A stretch of DNA of 64,000 bases from Hanleya hanleyi (taxonomy: Eukaryota; Mollusca; Polyplacophora; Lepidopleurida; Hanleyidae), in NCBI GenBank assembly GCA_036873755.1, contig JAVTVY010033832.1, forward strand, positions 1 through 64,000, in the 5' to 3' direction. The position numbers were made by a program, and so were the translations under genes. The notes under the pieces are model-generated. The model was not told the origin of the DNA and did no database searches. It saw only the letters and a program-made list of their open reading frames with translations. Each line of letters opens with the position of its first letter. Position 1 is the stretch's first letter. Shown here piece by piece: positions 21,602-31,785 of this stretch.

Positions 21602-22040
21602 TTATATACTGGAGTAATAGCCAGCAGTTTTGATAAAGTTTATTAAGGACTTGAATACCTGTTTTCTAATGGGGAGCTTAGGGTTTAATATCGCTGGTAA
21701 TGTTAAGGGAGTGTCGAATTTTTTTAGGTCGTTTCTAAGTGCCTCGCGTTGTGGGTAGTGTTCAGGGCATTCAAGTAGGACATGTTCTATTGTTTCTTCT
21801 ACATTGGTGCATGCGGTGCAAAGTGGTGAGGTGTTTTTCAGAAGCATGGACAGATGTGATTTAAGTCCGGTTTTGCCTAGTCTTAGTCTCGTGATGATGC
21901 GGTCATCACGCTTATTGTCTAACTGGAATCCCTGGACTTGTCTTTTCTCTCCACCAAGAACCTTATGTAACCATCGTCCACGTTCTTCTTCGTTCCATTC
22001 CTTTTGCCACTTGCTATCTATTTTACGTCTAATGATAGCG
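21602..22040 (-). pseudogene. LINE ORF2 C-terminus, 5'-truncated
   Basis: The frame is open from the insertion edge at 22,040 to the stop at 21,602, about 145 codons. It contains RIITRLRLGKTGLKSHL followed by a C-x2-C-x8-H-x4-C zinc motif (SPLCTAC..IEHVLLEC). This is the pattern found after the RNase H domain in I- and Jockey-related non-LTR retrotransposons. RT and RNase H catalytic parts are absent because the copy is 5'-truncated. It is the upstream neighbour of the SGNH ORF within the same insertion. Confidence 0.75.
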
Positions 22041-22052
22041 TTCCCTTTCCAA

Positions 22053-22737
22053 AACTCATTTCCGCAGTATTATGGTAAGATAATTATCTATTAGTCCTAC
22101 TTATTTACATTAATGTACCCCCTTCTGATCAAAACCATGCAAACATCCTTATTTTTGTTTCTAATTATGACAGTGACACTTCACTCAGACACCCGCCGTG
22201 AAGTAATCTACACAGGTGTGAACAAGTTTTAGCAGGTTTTTAAGTTTAAATTGGACTTTAAACCGACTTGATGAAAAAAACTTAGTGTAATAGTTATCCA
22301 GAATAAACAGGAATTCGAGTAGGTCCCATTAGACAGATTAAAAATGTATTTGACAATAGAATTCAAGCAAAAAAAAAAGTACAGTTTTTTCAATTTATTT
22401 CAGTGAAATAGTTATAAAAACAAAACCAGTCAAAAATAAAAAAAAAATGAGATAAAGTTTACTAGTTCGAATTGTCTCCTACCAAGGTATACCATCAAAG
22501 TTGAAACAAGACCGACAGTTTTCATGAAATTTCAATTGAAAAATGGACGCTATTGTTTTCATTTTAATTTTTAAAAATTGGGATATTTTCTACACATATT
22601 GGGATATTTTCTATTTTCAGTTATGCAAATCATATAGTTGGAATCCCTACGATGTATGCTTTCATAAAATATATAGTTTATTATGGTTATCTTGTATATT
22701 TATTGATACAGACGAAAAATTGTCATGGGGGTGCAAA
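22053..22737. other. Internal sequence of the inverted-repeat element
   Basis: A/T-rich, with poly-A runs near 22,370 and 22,440 and a direct repeat of 'attgggatattttcta' at 22,576 and 22,598. No transposase frame was found. The matching left interior is 19,641-19,832. Confidence 0.6.
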
Positions 22738-22998
22738 AACTGCCTCTAAGGGGATAGTTATCCTTAAGCTTGAATCAAGCATTGGAAAGTGAATACAAAG
22801 TTTGAAATATATGTATTAAGGCAGTGTGGCGTCACTGGACCTAGATATGATTGCAACAGACCACCATAAAATACCATGCTTTATTTGCATTTTACTCTGT
22901 GTAATAAAATCGTAAAAAATTACAATGAATATTTTCCCACACTGTTCGCAATGGTCTTTCATTTGCTGGAAACTTTACTTGAGTGTTTACGATCACTT

Positions 22999-24256
22999 GA
23001 AAAAACGTGGTAACTAATAAAAGTAGAGTTTTCACAGTCATAACTGAAAACATACGACAGCCATGGCCGCACTGGGTCTGATCAGAATAGGTCAAATCCT
23101 TTCAGGATTTAGGAGGCTCAGTTAGGATCACTAAGCTAAACTAATTGCCCAGCAATAAGTTCGCTGACGTCCCTCATCGAGATCAAACGAAATAGAGATG
23201 ACAACAGCTCGCCATACAGATCATAACATCACACAACTTTCTCCTTCCTCACGCAAGTTAGCCTAACTGTTTTTTGTGTGTGTGTTTTTATTTCACTTGC
23301 AATCGATGAGACCCGTAAATACTATTGACGTGTACATGATTGACGCGAGTGTTGATTGGAACAGTCCGAAATATTTATCTTATCGCCATAATTCCACATC
23401 GAGGTACACAAACGATCGACCACTGTTCCTCGACGAACATCATGAAAGTGACACAGAAGCACTCTAGTTATGAAATAACATACCTTGGAGGTGGGAAGGT
23501 GCCAGCAAACTGGTCACATGATCGCACAACACGAGAGAAGAGAGAAGCGGTCAAAAGACTGGTGTTCTGATAACTCAGAAACTCCAGCTGTGATAGGTGT
23601 ATTTTGGTTAAGGTAGAGTAGAGGCAGAGTAGAGGCAAGTCTAAATGTATCAATAAAAGCAGGCCTTTCGCAGCGTGCCTCTGCGCAATCTTTCGCCGAC
23701 GAAAACGATTAAACGAGAGTGGCTGTTTTGATGCTAACAAAATGTGATCAAATGTGTGGAGAAAACATCGACTGATATTCCCATTTTGTCGTCTTTTTTA
23801 ACATTTTGTAATAATATGACCTACGCTATTTTTATATCGTGACCTTTCTGGTCACGTGAATAAACACACGCAGTTATTGGTTTACAACCGACAACGATCA
23901 ATTTCAGATGATGTGAGCATTCTGCGCATGTCCATGCCAAATGTGAAGAAGGAAACACGAGGATTTTGTAGACTAAATCCGTGTTTGAAGGCAGATTCCG
24001 TCTAATTAATGGAGTCCTTAGGTTGTTGTCGTGATTCTGTCTCAATTCCTCACTCCAAGTGCAATGAAAGATCTCGAGCGACTGATGTTCTATTTGCTTC
24101 TTTCCGTTTCAGTCTGTTACCGCAATTCCGGCGTAGGGGTCCGGTCCAACAACAACAATCAATGCAAAGTAAATTAGACCCCTTAGCCGATGTTTTCGGG
24201 CTAGTGTTCTGAATAAGAACAGGCACTCTAAAAATATTTTTTCGAATTTATCATGA
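22999..24256. repeat. Module O (copy I), right part
   Basis: 22,999-23,560 matches 48,635-49,260 ('actaataaaagtagag', 'aggaggctcagttaggatc', 'cgacgaacatcatgaaagt'). From about 23,570 to 24,240 I find no counterpart in the window, no recognisable protein and no repeat structure. Confidence 0.65.
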
Positions 24257-24269
24257 GCCGTTTCTTACA

Positions 24270-24416
24270 GGGAGGGAGGGAATTTGGCTTAATGTCACAA
24301 TGTTTGTTTCACTCATATGGTGACAGTCAGTTTGGTTGGTGGAGGAAGCCGGAGTACTCGGAGAGAACCACCGCCCTTCGGTAAGTAAACTGACAGACTT
24401 TCACACATGGACCAGC
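24270..24416 (-). mobile_element. 5'-truncated tRNA-SINE with 13-bp target duplication
   Basis: Reverse complement of the SINE body at about 4,540-4,620 (GGTGGTTCTCTCC..TACTCCGGCTTCCTCCACC), lacking the tRNA head and ending in a CCCTCCCTCC tail. Perfect 13-bp flanks GCCGTTTCTTACA lie at 24,257-24,269 and 24,417-24,429. The paralogous site at about 49,295-49,310 is empty and reads 'ccgtctcttacatccgac'. Confidence 0.92.
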
Positions 24417-24429
24417 GCCGTTTCTTACA

Positions 24430-25780
24430 TCCGACTGTGACACAACTCATTAATTTCTATCAGATGGTTTGGCAGAGCTATTACATCATGGGCAGGTAGT
24501 GGAACATTGTCGAATTTTCTAACATGTCACGTTGTAAAGCAGCATCTACAGAACATCACAAGAATTACTGTTGATCCTTTTGATGTCGTTGAGAGCAACA
24601 TATATATCCCTATTTATAACATGTGTCTAACGGAAACACATGCATAACCGAGTATTGTAACGGGTCATGGATGTCGCAAAAATGTAGGCGGATCTGCAGA
24701 GTTAACCACATGTAACGCCTCAATAGTCAAACGATAGTCTATGAAATCCGTGAGATTTCCAACGAAAGCAGTCTTGAATGCGGGTAGGAAGGTGTCATCC
24801 ATTTATTTCAGTACCATCGTTGGCCAGTCGAGTACATTCTACAGTATCGAGTGGCGGAATCTGGGAAGTTATATTCACAAATTTCACTATGGCGGTGTGA
24901 TCAAAGGATTTGCATCGCAATACATCCAGCTACACCCACATTGACTGCATGTTATCTGAATTGTTAAGTACAATTGCGCAGCATAGTGCATCGTATCGGG
25001 GCTTGTTATGAGGCGGTTCCTTTGAGAACCGATAGAGAACCGCGGTGTTGGTGACGTGTATGGCGCCAGGAGGGAAGTGAAAAGAACACATATTTATCAT
25101 CTTAAGAGGAAGTCACCTTTCATTTGAAAGTTTTTCTTACAAATAATTGTCCATGTTTGTATACAGAACAATGGACGTCTCTCGAGAGCTTGGGGTACCT
25201 GGTATGCTGACACCATCAAAATCATCGATTTGGCTGCGAAACTATACATATCGAGGTTTTAGATGTAAAGTGAGGAATACGGAAGATTTCTGCGTATCTT
25301 TAAGCAAATGCTGTACCAAAACTCATATCATGCGCATTATGTGGAGAACAGTCAAAGGGAACTAATTGAACAGTTATTTTCCTTTTTTCCCTCACTGAAG
25401 GACATCGAATTTGGGAAATAAAGACATAGGACAGAGAAGACAGAATATCTTGGTATTATCGACAAAGCTTATCGGCAAAGGTTAATCAAACCATTGCGAT
25501 CGCCATGCTGATCTCATTGGCGTCCTCTCTCAAGATCAGACGAAATAGAAATCGATCTAAAAGAGTAGCTCGCTGTTCTACTTAAATTATTATGCAACTT
25601 TCTCTCTCATCTCGTCAATCACCATAAATTGTTGCTGCCATTCACTCCACTGTGACCTTTAATTCGCTTCTAATCGGAGATACTTCGAGGCAAGCTCTGT
25701 GTCATGGCGGATACATCGGAAAGTCAGTTAAACGGAGCATCATATTTTACCGTCCACTTTGATTTGCAATCTTTCTAAAG
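24430..25780. repeat. Modules P and Q (copy I)
   Basis: Homologous to 49,310-51,050. From 25,060 to 25,870 the two copies are about 98-99% identical by eye, apart from a ~12-base insertion at about 50,520. 24,500-24,720 is more diverged and carries indels relative to 49,380-49,980. The ORFs at 24,741-24,944 and 25,147-25,365 are frameshifted in the other copy, so I do not call genes. Confidence 0.85.
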
Positions 25781-26060
25781 GCTAACTAAACGAAACGGAA
25801 GCGATCTGAACCGCGCTATCACTAAAATAAAACGCAAACTAAAGGATAACCGAAACGATGAAGGAACCGACAAACTGAACGCAAAACTGACAGATAACCG
25901 AAGCGCAAAACGGAACGTAAAACTAAGCGAAACGGAGCGAAGGCAAATAACGGCTAGTAGGCGAACTGAAATGAAAACCGAATCGACACGATAACCGAAA
26001 CGAAAACGGAACGAAAACCGCTCAAACTAAACGGAACGAAAGCCAAAGATTGAAAGGGCG
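25781..26060. repeat. Purine-rich degenerate AACGGAACGAAA/AACCGAAACG repeat
   Basis: Over about 280 bases the + strand is built of loosely repeated 'aaccgaaacg', 'aacggaacgaaa' and 'aaaactgac' words, nearly free of T. No fixed period is visible. The homologous tract in copy II (51,040-51,148) is cut short where a deletion of about 1.08 kb joins module Q to module X'. Confidence 0.75.
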
Positions 26061-26574
26061 ATGCACCGCGTTTAACGGAAGTCCCTCTGTACTATCCAAA
26101 TTAGAGACATATCAATTGTTTGTTGACTGGAATTGCTTAAAATATTCATTTTGAGGACATTTCGCCTTATCAATGGACTAAATATTGATTTTGAAATATT
26201 GATATAAGGCCATTATTATAATGGCCTTTTATTTGAGAAAGGCCTGGTTTTGATCAATGAGTCTCATAATGGCGAAATATCAGCAGAAATATAATAACAT
26301 CATTAACAGGTATATCAACCGGAATTCGTTTCAACATTTGGGCTAATTTAAGTTGTGAATTCAGTCTCGGTGAACTGTTACTAATACAGTTACATACTTT
26401 CAAATTCCTTGGCCTGGTGTTATCTCGCTGGTCGTATGGGTGTAGTCTATGCTCAAACATGTGCCCTGACAGTATCTGGCACCTGCTAGCTCGTTCAGCT
26501 CATTGTGCAAAGGGAGACTACCCTCGTATTTCTCAGTTACTGACTTGTTTCAATGAGGGGCATCTGACCAAACC
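26061..26574. other. Unassigned sequence private to copy I
   Basis: No counterpart was seen elsewhere in the window, because copy II is deleted here, and no gene was recognised. It contains a near-perfect 23-base palindrome (26,206-26,228) and several 'aatattgattttgaaatattgat'-like words. Confidence 0.5.
26206..26228. other. 23-bp palindrome followed by T-run
   Basis: AAGGCCATTAT, one central T, then ATAATGGCCTT: an 11-bp perfect stem followed by TTTATTT. It could be a hairpin or the relic of an inverted-repeat end. Function unknown. Confidence 0.7.
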
Positions 26575-27074
26575 GTATAGAATGACGCCGTCCAACTGTT
26601 GGGACCACGTCTGCCGCATACCACGGATTCCATTAACACAAGCTGTCGTAAAATGTCGTTGTCCTCCAGTGATATTCAAAACCTAAAATTATGATGGCGG
26701 AAGAAACGATGTGACAGAAAGTTGAAAGGTGTTTTGTGTTCTACATCAAAGAAGAAAGTACGATAACTGTCATAATCCAAATAATCAAATTGTGGTTTAT
26801 CGATTAAAGAGAACAGTTTGATGCGAGTATCAGCAGCGATCAATCAGTGCCACTTTCCTTATTGACTTTAGACAAATCTGATAATGACTACAGACGACAT
26901 CTGCCATTTTACGATTTCTTATTTATGTATGATATATCATGCTTATCTGGTTTCAGAAACATCATCAATGACTCGAACTTTAATAGTTGCACAATCACTT
27001 GTTTTAATCGATTCACTTAGTCTTAGCTGATTATATCAAATGTCTACATTGTTTTAACATTCGGTATAGCTTAA

Positions 27075-27117
27075 GGAGAGAGAGAGAATTAAGGTTTAAC
27101 GTCCCATTCAGCAATAT
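27075..27117 (-). mobile_element. 43-bp retro-insertion of a LINE 3' tail only
   Basis: It reads GGAGAGAGAGAG, AATTAAGGTTTAACGTC and CCATTCAGCAATAT, which is the reverse complement of the (CT)n-tailed LINE end seen at 10,030-10,075. Perfect 13-bp direct repeats CGGTATAGCTTAA lie at 27,062-27,074 and 27,118-27,130. The paralogous sites at 51,243-51,255 and about 7,559 have a single copy and no insert. Confidence 0.92.
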
Positions 27118-27339
27118 CGGTATAGCTTAATTGCCATAGCAGATGTTTCGATCTTTGGAGATGCGTCATATGTATGAACACATGTTAGTTATAGTATCTA
27201 AACGTTCAGTTTGATATTTCATTTGTTGGACTGCTTAACCGTTTCTACACAAATACTAACACTATTGTGTTTGGCAGTGAAGTGAATGTTTTCACCTTTT
27301 ACATCATATCAGAAGCAATATGACATGCTTGTAATTGGA

Positions 27340-27596
27340 GCCCCGTGGGGCTTCCGGGGATTGACCTGAGATGTCGTTGTGCATTCCGCAGGTCATGGTA
27401 AGAATAGGCCTCAGTTCCTCAGACAGCTTGTCGTAAGAGGCGACTAACTGAGGCACACGTGGGGTTCCCGGGTGTGAAAAGGAATAGGACCCCACCTGTG
27501 TGGTTCCCGGGTGTGAAAAGGTATAGGACCCAACGTCGTGATATGACTGAAATATAGTTGAAAGCGACGTTAAATCATATTCACTCGCTCACTCCT
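27340..27596 (+). mobile_element. 257-bp SINE with (CACT)n tail (copy II)
   Basis: It begins GCCCCGTGGGGCTTCCGGGG and carries the conserved words 'cgtaagaggcgactaactg' and 'ggttcccgggtgtgaaaagg'; the latter is duplicated in tandem at about 27,463 and 27,507. It ends 'gtgatatgactgaaatatag', 'ttgaaagcgacgttaaat', CACTCGCTCACTC. Imperfect 14-bp direct repeats flank it (TGCTTGTAATTGGA and TGCTTGAGATTAGA). The more distant module copies at 7,760 and 62,440 are empty. An identical insertion is at 51,465-51,721, so it entered before copies II and III separated. Confidence 0.85.
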
Positions 27597-28639
27597 TGCT
27601 TGAGATTAGAATCGTAAAAAGACAGATTCATGAGCCAGTTTAGAGAAAGCATGGTCTGCATGGCAAAAGTATGCTGCTAACGATTGAAATGGACCTATTC
27701 TCCATCAGACGCCATCGGTGCTCGTCCATTAACATCAGATGAGTTGTTTATTTAAGCTGATATGTCCTTACAGTTCCCGAGCTAGCCAATCTATTTCCAT
27801 TTAAGCCGGCCCCCACATGTGGTTACTTCATAGTTTTCACACGAACAGCTGCAATAAAAATGTGGCTGACATACCAAGGTTACGTCTTAGAATCCTCCGT
27901 ATTCTAGTCTGAACGTGAGGTGCCGAGGGAGGCTTTCCTGTGGAGTCATATTGCTGCTTTGTAGTCGCCAGGCGTCGTCAATTTTGATCATCTCTCACAT
28001 GTCTTACCAATTGAGATGAATGGGGATTTATAGGAAGAATATTCCGTCCAGGGATAACAGTTTTAAATCACTTGATCGGTCAAAACCACAAGGTGGAAAT
28101 ATCTCTTTGTATAGTCCTTTTATATACTTTTATTGTACATGCCACAGGCAACTAAGCCCTTCAATCCATACTAAAACACACCTGTGACATCACTCTATTG
28201 TCGCGGCGCTCCATTATTTTTAAGGAATGGAGAGTTGAGCTAGCTGGAGTACATTATTAAGTCGCGCCATTCAACATAGCGGTGTTCCCAATAACGTCAA
28301 CAACTCCAGAAAAATTCAGGCAAAAGTATGCATAAGTGATGTTTTACGGAAAGATCACAAATGTAGAAACAAAATTTGCAGTCGTTCTTGGAGTTGTGAC
28401 ACAAGTAGGCCTACCACAATACATTAACGGATATACTGTGAAAGGCAGAAGAAGAGACAGGGTGAACGGTGTTTAATTTCAACTCATCAAATAACTGGAT
28501 ATCAGCGCGGTCATCTCGTGTAGCTATTTTAGATTGATACCGGTATTGAGGTTTACAGTTATGTTTTTGTCCAAATAACTACTAAGATCAGCTTGTATTG
28601 CCCACTCCCTGAATCACTTCAAACATCACCTTATTTTGC

Positions 28640-29541
28640 GCTGGTGGTGTACGTTTGTAATTTCGAACAGCTATAGATCTATGTCCAGTTACCTGGCATA
28701 TTAATTGTTCGTCAATACCTTGCACAACTTGTCCGCAAAGAATGATTGATGCCGTGTCCCGTCAAACCGCCTATCGTACAAATCGTCGCCACAAGCCCCG
28801 CCAGCTTATGGCGACCAAGAGGTTGTTGGGAACACCAAAAATCATTTGCAGGTTTCTCCAGGGGTCGAAGATAAAATGCATCTACCTTGGTCAAAGGTTG
28901 TCTAGAAATTCGACATTTCCATAGATTTCCATTTAGATTCGATTTTGCGGTGTTTCAGTGCACCATTGTATGTTCACGAGCAGTCCTTGTATTGCAGAAA
29001 ACGTCCTTGAGCACTTTCTCGAACTTCAAGCTGGGAGGTACTTCCCCGCCTCAAGTCACGGTGCTCCTGCCCCCACGTAATCCAAAATTCAGGCCGATGA
29101 GATACACCAACGTGTATATCAGATTTTTCGGGGTTCTGGCTGCTCAAGTTTTTAGCACACCACAACAGTTCCTCTTCCTCTATTGTTATTTCTTGAGCTT
29201 TTTTCTTGGGTGGACAACCTTTGCTTTTCTTCATTAAATTGTCAAGAGTGTTCCCTATCTGTGGAAAAACTGTCATCATTGAGGACCTTGTGGTGTTTAT
29301 CCAAAGTTTCGATGTACAGCTGAATGCATATCACAAATGAGTATAGAGTGTCGGGTGGGTAATCCGTTCCATCGAATTTCTTCACTTTCCATAAGAAGCT
29401 GTTGATTGAATAGTTCAGTTCATCTCTGGTCATATTGTCAATATCCACCAGTCTCGGACTAATGTTCATTTCCGTTGCAATACGATTTCTGGCCGTCTGC
29501 CATTCCCTCATCGTCCTCACCGCCCAACGGATTTCCTGCAT
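28640..29541 (-). pseudogene. Crypton-type tyrosine recombinase (DUF3504-like), degenerate copy II
   Basis: The best-preserved of three copies. Minus-strand order: WAVRTMREWQTARN then MTRDELNYSINSFLW and YPPDTLYSFVICIQLYI (29,242-29,541). Then LDNLMKKSKGCPPKKK and ITIEEEELLWCAK (28,974-29,240). An FGLRGG stretch with the first catalytic Arg follows, with EHRDLRRG in the neighbouring frame. Next is AFYLRPLEKPANDFWCSQQP..NHSLRTSCARY (28,712-28,894, H-x-x-R box). After a frame change comes GIDEQLICQVTGHRSIAVRN followed by YKRT (about 28,645-28,715), holding the catalytic His and the Tyr nucleophile. So every catalytic box of the tyrosine recombinase can be read, but at least three frameshifts separate them. 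Cryptons are DNA transposons that move by this enzyme alone; DUF3504 also occurs in domesticated vertebrate genes. Confidence 0.8.
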
Positions 29542-30140
29542 GATTGTACTTGAAGATCTTCAAGCAGAGCAACTGATATCAATTATTCATTAAATAATGT
29601 AATAGTCATGATCATCGGACTTGTAACGTTGTTGATAATAAATTTGATTACAAACTCTTCTATCCATATGTTTATCTGTATGGAACAACTATCAATATCA
29701 TGTGTCGAATACTATGTCTGATAAATTGATTATTGTAAAGTTAAGTACTTTTAAGGACATGTCCGTAGAATATTTACGAGGTTGGGCAGAAGGACCAATT
29801 TGAAAATATTTTACTGTATCCCAATTATGATCTGGAACGTATCCCAATTGGAATTTATTTTTTAATTTGTAATGTTTTAATTTGTTTCGGGAATGGCTTA
29901 GTGTAGAGTCTATTACAGGAAATATTCTCTTATTGGGTGAATTCTGCTTGTATATCAAAATATTCACTGTCCCATGGAGAATTCCACTATAATATGTTTG
30001 ACAGCGTGTCTCGGTGTGATTTATAAATAATGGGGGTCATTTCCAAAATCGAGCGGAAACCCAAGGGTTCAGAGCTGATTAATTATGACGTATTTTTAAA
30101 TAGTGCGAACACAGCTGTCGTGGTCTGTTATTTCATCAGT

Positions 30141-30424
30141 CCACTTCAATTAAATATCAACCAATTAGGTGGCATCTTGTCATTTAGTCCGTATAAGTAT
30201 TGACTACCCACTCTGCGATCTGATTGGCTGATATCCCACGCATATAAAAGGCTACTAACTGGGGCACCTGTAGGGTTCCCGGACGTGAAAAGGAATAGGA
30301 CCCAAACGTCGCGATATGACTGAAATATAGTTGAAAGCGACGTTAAGTCATATTCACTCACTCAATATTCTGCCTGCCATAGAAAATCACATAGTGGTCT
30401 GATTGGCTCAAACCCATATCATCT
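30141..30424. repeat. Flank of module B (copy II) with truncated SINE
   Basis: 30,245-30,365 is the same 5'-truncated (CACT)n-tailed SINE as at 11,560-11,692. 30,366-30,424 ('tattctgcctgcc', 'tcaaacccatatcatct') is the stretch that continues uninterrupted at 11,693-11,752 but is here broken by the LINE. Confidence 0.8.
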
Positions 30425-30864
30425 GGCGCATGCGTGCACTGGTGACGGACGTCTTCTCTTCGAGCTCCGTATTTTTTTTGACTGTGTTTGATAATTTAGG
30501 GCCTGGCTTTTAACATTTTTTAACAATTGCTAATATGTACAAGTCATAGCGTCTACGGTGGATCTCCAGCGATCGCAGAACGGATGATCTGTAAATCAGA
30601 GAGAGTTTTTTGCCACGTTTTAGACTTTTAGAAATACAACTTCCGGACCGCCATTTTTAAATGTCCCGTCCGTTTGTTTTCCGACAACAACAATTTTTTT
30701 CAACAGAGAGCTGCTCTTCCCATATTTTTCGGGCAAATAATGTGCAATAGACCAAACAGACTTAGACTCGTACCAGCGAAATTCAGCGTAGATTCGATTG
30801 GAACAGAAACGGAAACAAGAATAACTCGAAGGTCTCCATTTCCTCTCCAACAACAACGACAACA
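30425..30864 (+). promoter_or_regulatory. LINE 5' untranslated region
   Basis: The 440 bases before ORF1 begin GGCGCATGCGTGCACTGG. LINEs of this type carry an internal promoter in this region; no specific element can be pointed to. The ORFs at 30,620-30,922 on both strands are chance. Confidence 0.5.
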
Positions 30865-31785
30865 ATGGCCCACTCTCAGACTAGGGACTTCAACAAGCCA
30901 ACCGACGATGGATCAGCTGTAGGAGGTGTAGACCCGCCACAGTCTGGGAATAGAGAAACTGAAATCAATGATAACTGTGGGTCCTGCAACAAACCGGTCA
31001 ACAAATCTGACAAAGCTCTAAAATGTGAGATCTGTAATTTCTGGCACCACATCAAATGTGAACAAGTAGGTGTTGATAGCTATAAAATACTCACTAAAGG
31101 GGATTTAAATATTCATTGGTATTGCAGAAAATGTGACATTACTTTCTCCAATGTACTGAAATCTGTTTCTCGAATTGAAATGGAGCATAGAGAAATGAAA
31201 TCCCAAATATCAGAGATGCATACACAAATGAAATCTACCAACGATCATCTGAGCAATCTTAAACAACGTGTTGATATGGTCTTACCAAACCTCGAAAATA
31301 TCATCGATTCTAAATGTGATGAGATTAGTGATGAATCCAGGGATCGAGAGTCCAGGAAAGACAACGTAATAGTGTTTGGCATCGAAGAGTCCCAAAGTGA
31401 AGACACCAGTATACGTGTAGCACATGATACCGATAAGGTAGAACGCCTCATGAGAGAATTATCACTGAATACAGAGGGTCTGGTGAAAGAAAGATCCCGT
31501 CGACTTGGAGCAAGGAACGACCCAGAAAATCAGGTGAGTGAACAAAGAAATCCCCGTCCACCACGACTTACATTCACCGATGGAAAAAATAAGATTGACT
31601 TTCTGAGGAAAACTCATTTGACAAAAGAATCTACCGGCATTTCCTCCAAACCGGACATGACCCCGAGGGAAAGATCTCGGCGACAAAAGCTGTCAGAGGA
31701 AATTAGGAATAGAGAAAGCAAAGGGGAAGTGGATTTAACAATTCGAAATTGGAAAATTGTGAAACGCCGTCGTTTCCTAAAATAA
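30865..31785 (+). CDS. LINE ORF1 protein: PHD finger, coiled coil, RNA-binding-like C-terminus
   Basis: 306 codons, intact. Residues 38-90 form a C4HC3 PHD-type zinc finger (Cys38, 41, 54, 57, His62, Cys65, 87, 90). Residues about 95-150 are rich in charged heptads (SVSRIEMEHREMKSQISEMH) and look like a coiled coil. Residues 168-306 (DNVIVFGIEES, RPPRLTFTDGKNKIDFLRKT, then a basic tail KIVKRRRFLK) resemble the nucleic-acid-binding region of LINE ORF1 proteins. Such proteins bind the element's RNA and form the ribonucleoprotein needed for retrotransposition; PHD fingers occur in ORF1 of several CR1-group elements. No frameshift or stop was seen. The chosen ATG follows a pyrimidine-free CAACAA-rich leader and is the first in frame. 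Confidence 0.88.
   Translation: MAHSQTRDFNKPTDDGSAVGGVDPPQSGNRETEINDNCGSCNKPVNKSDKALKCEICNFWHHIKCEQVGVDSYKILTKGDLNIHWYCRKCDITFSNVLKSVSRIEMEHREMKSQISEMHTQMKSTNDHLSNLKQRVDMVLPNLENIIDSKCDEISDESRDRESRKDNVIVFGIEESQSEDTSIRVAHDTDKVERLMRELSLNTEGLVKERSRRLGARNDPENQVSEQRNPRPPRLTFTDGKNKIDFLRKTHLTKESTGISSKPDMTPRERSRRQKLSEEIRNRESKGEVDLTIRNWKIVKRRRFLK

Larger units (their letters stand above)
19845..22040 (-). mobile_element. LINE-type retro-insertion carrying an SGNH-hydrolase ORF
   Basis: The insert is flanked by perfect 12-bp direct repeats TTCCCTTTCCAA at 19,833-19,844 and 22,041-22,052. On the minus strand it starts inside a LINE RT C-terminus (5' truncation), continues through about 2.7 tandem units of ~136 bp and an intact SGNH-hydrolase ORF, and ends in AATAAATCAATCAATCAA, a poly-A-signal-like motif merging into a (CAAT)n tail. 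Microsatellite tail, 5' truncation and target duplication together indicate target-primed reverse transcription. It sits inside the inverted-repeat element and is younger than it. Confidence 0.82.
19201..22998. mobile_element. DNA-transposon-like element with ~240-bp terminal inverted repeats
   Basis: The left arm (19,201-19,433 plus 19,623-19,640) is the reverse complement of the right arm (about 22,738-22,998). Both arms include 'aagtgatcgtaaac', 'tgaaagaccattgcgaac', 'gtgggaaaatatt', 'aaataaagcatggtatt', 'ctaggtccagtgacg' and 'ttgattcaagctta', at roughly 90% identity. The paralogous site near 48,615 runs through without it. No transposase was seen. Subtracting the nested MITE and retro-insertion leaves about 1.4 kb, so it is probably non-autonomous. 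No clear target duplication was seen at the outer ends. Confidence 0.8.
26575..30140. repeat. Modules X' and Y (copy II)
   Basis: 26,975-30,140 matches 51,155-54,085 at roughly 98-99% identity by eye, and 7,080-10,640 more distantly. It includes a SINE, a Crypton-type recombinase remnant and a private 43-bp tail insertion. Between them I see no further gene. Confidence 0.87.

Noticed and set aside
24741..25365. Short ORFs in module P/Q as exons of a gene
   Set aside because: They are frameshifted or altered in the 98%-identical copy II, and no splice-site or domain pattern links them.
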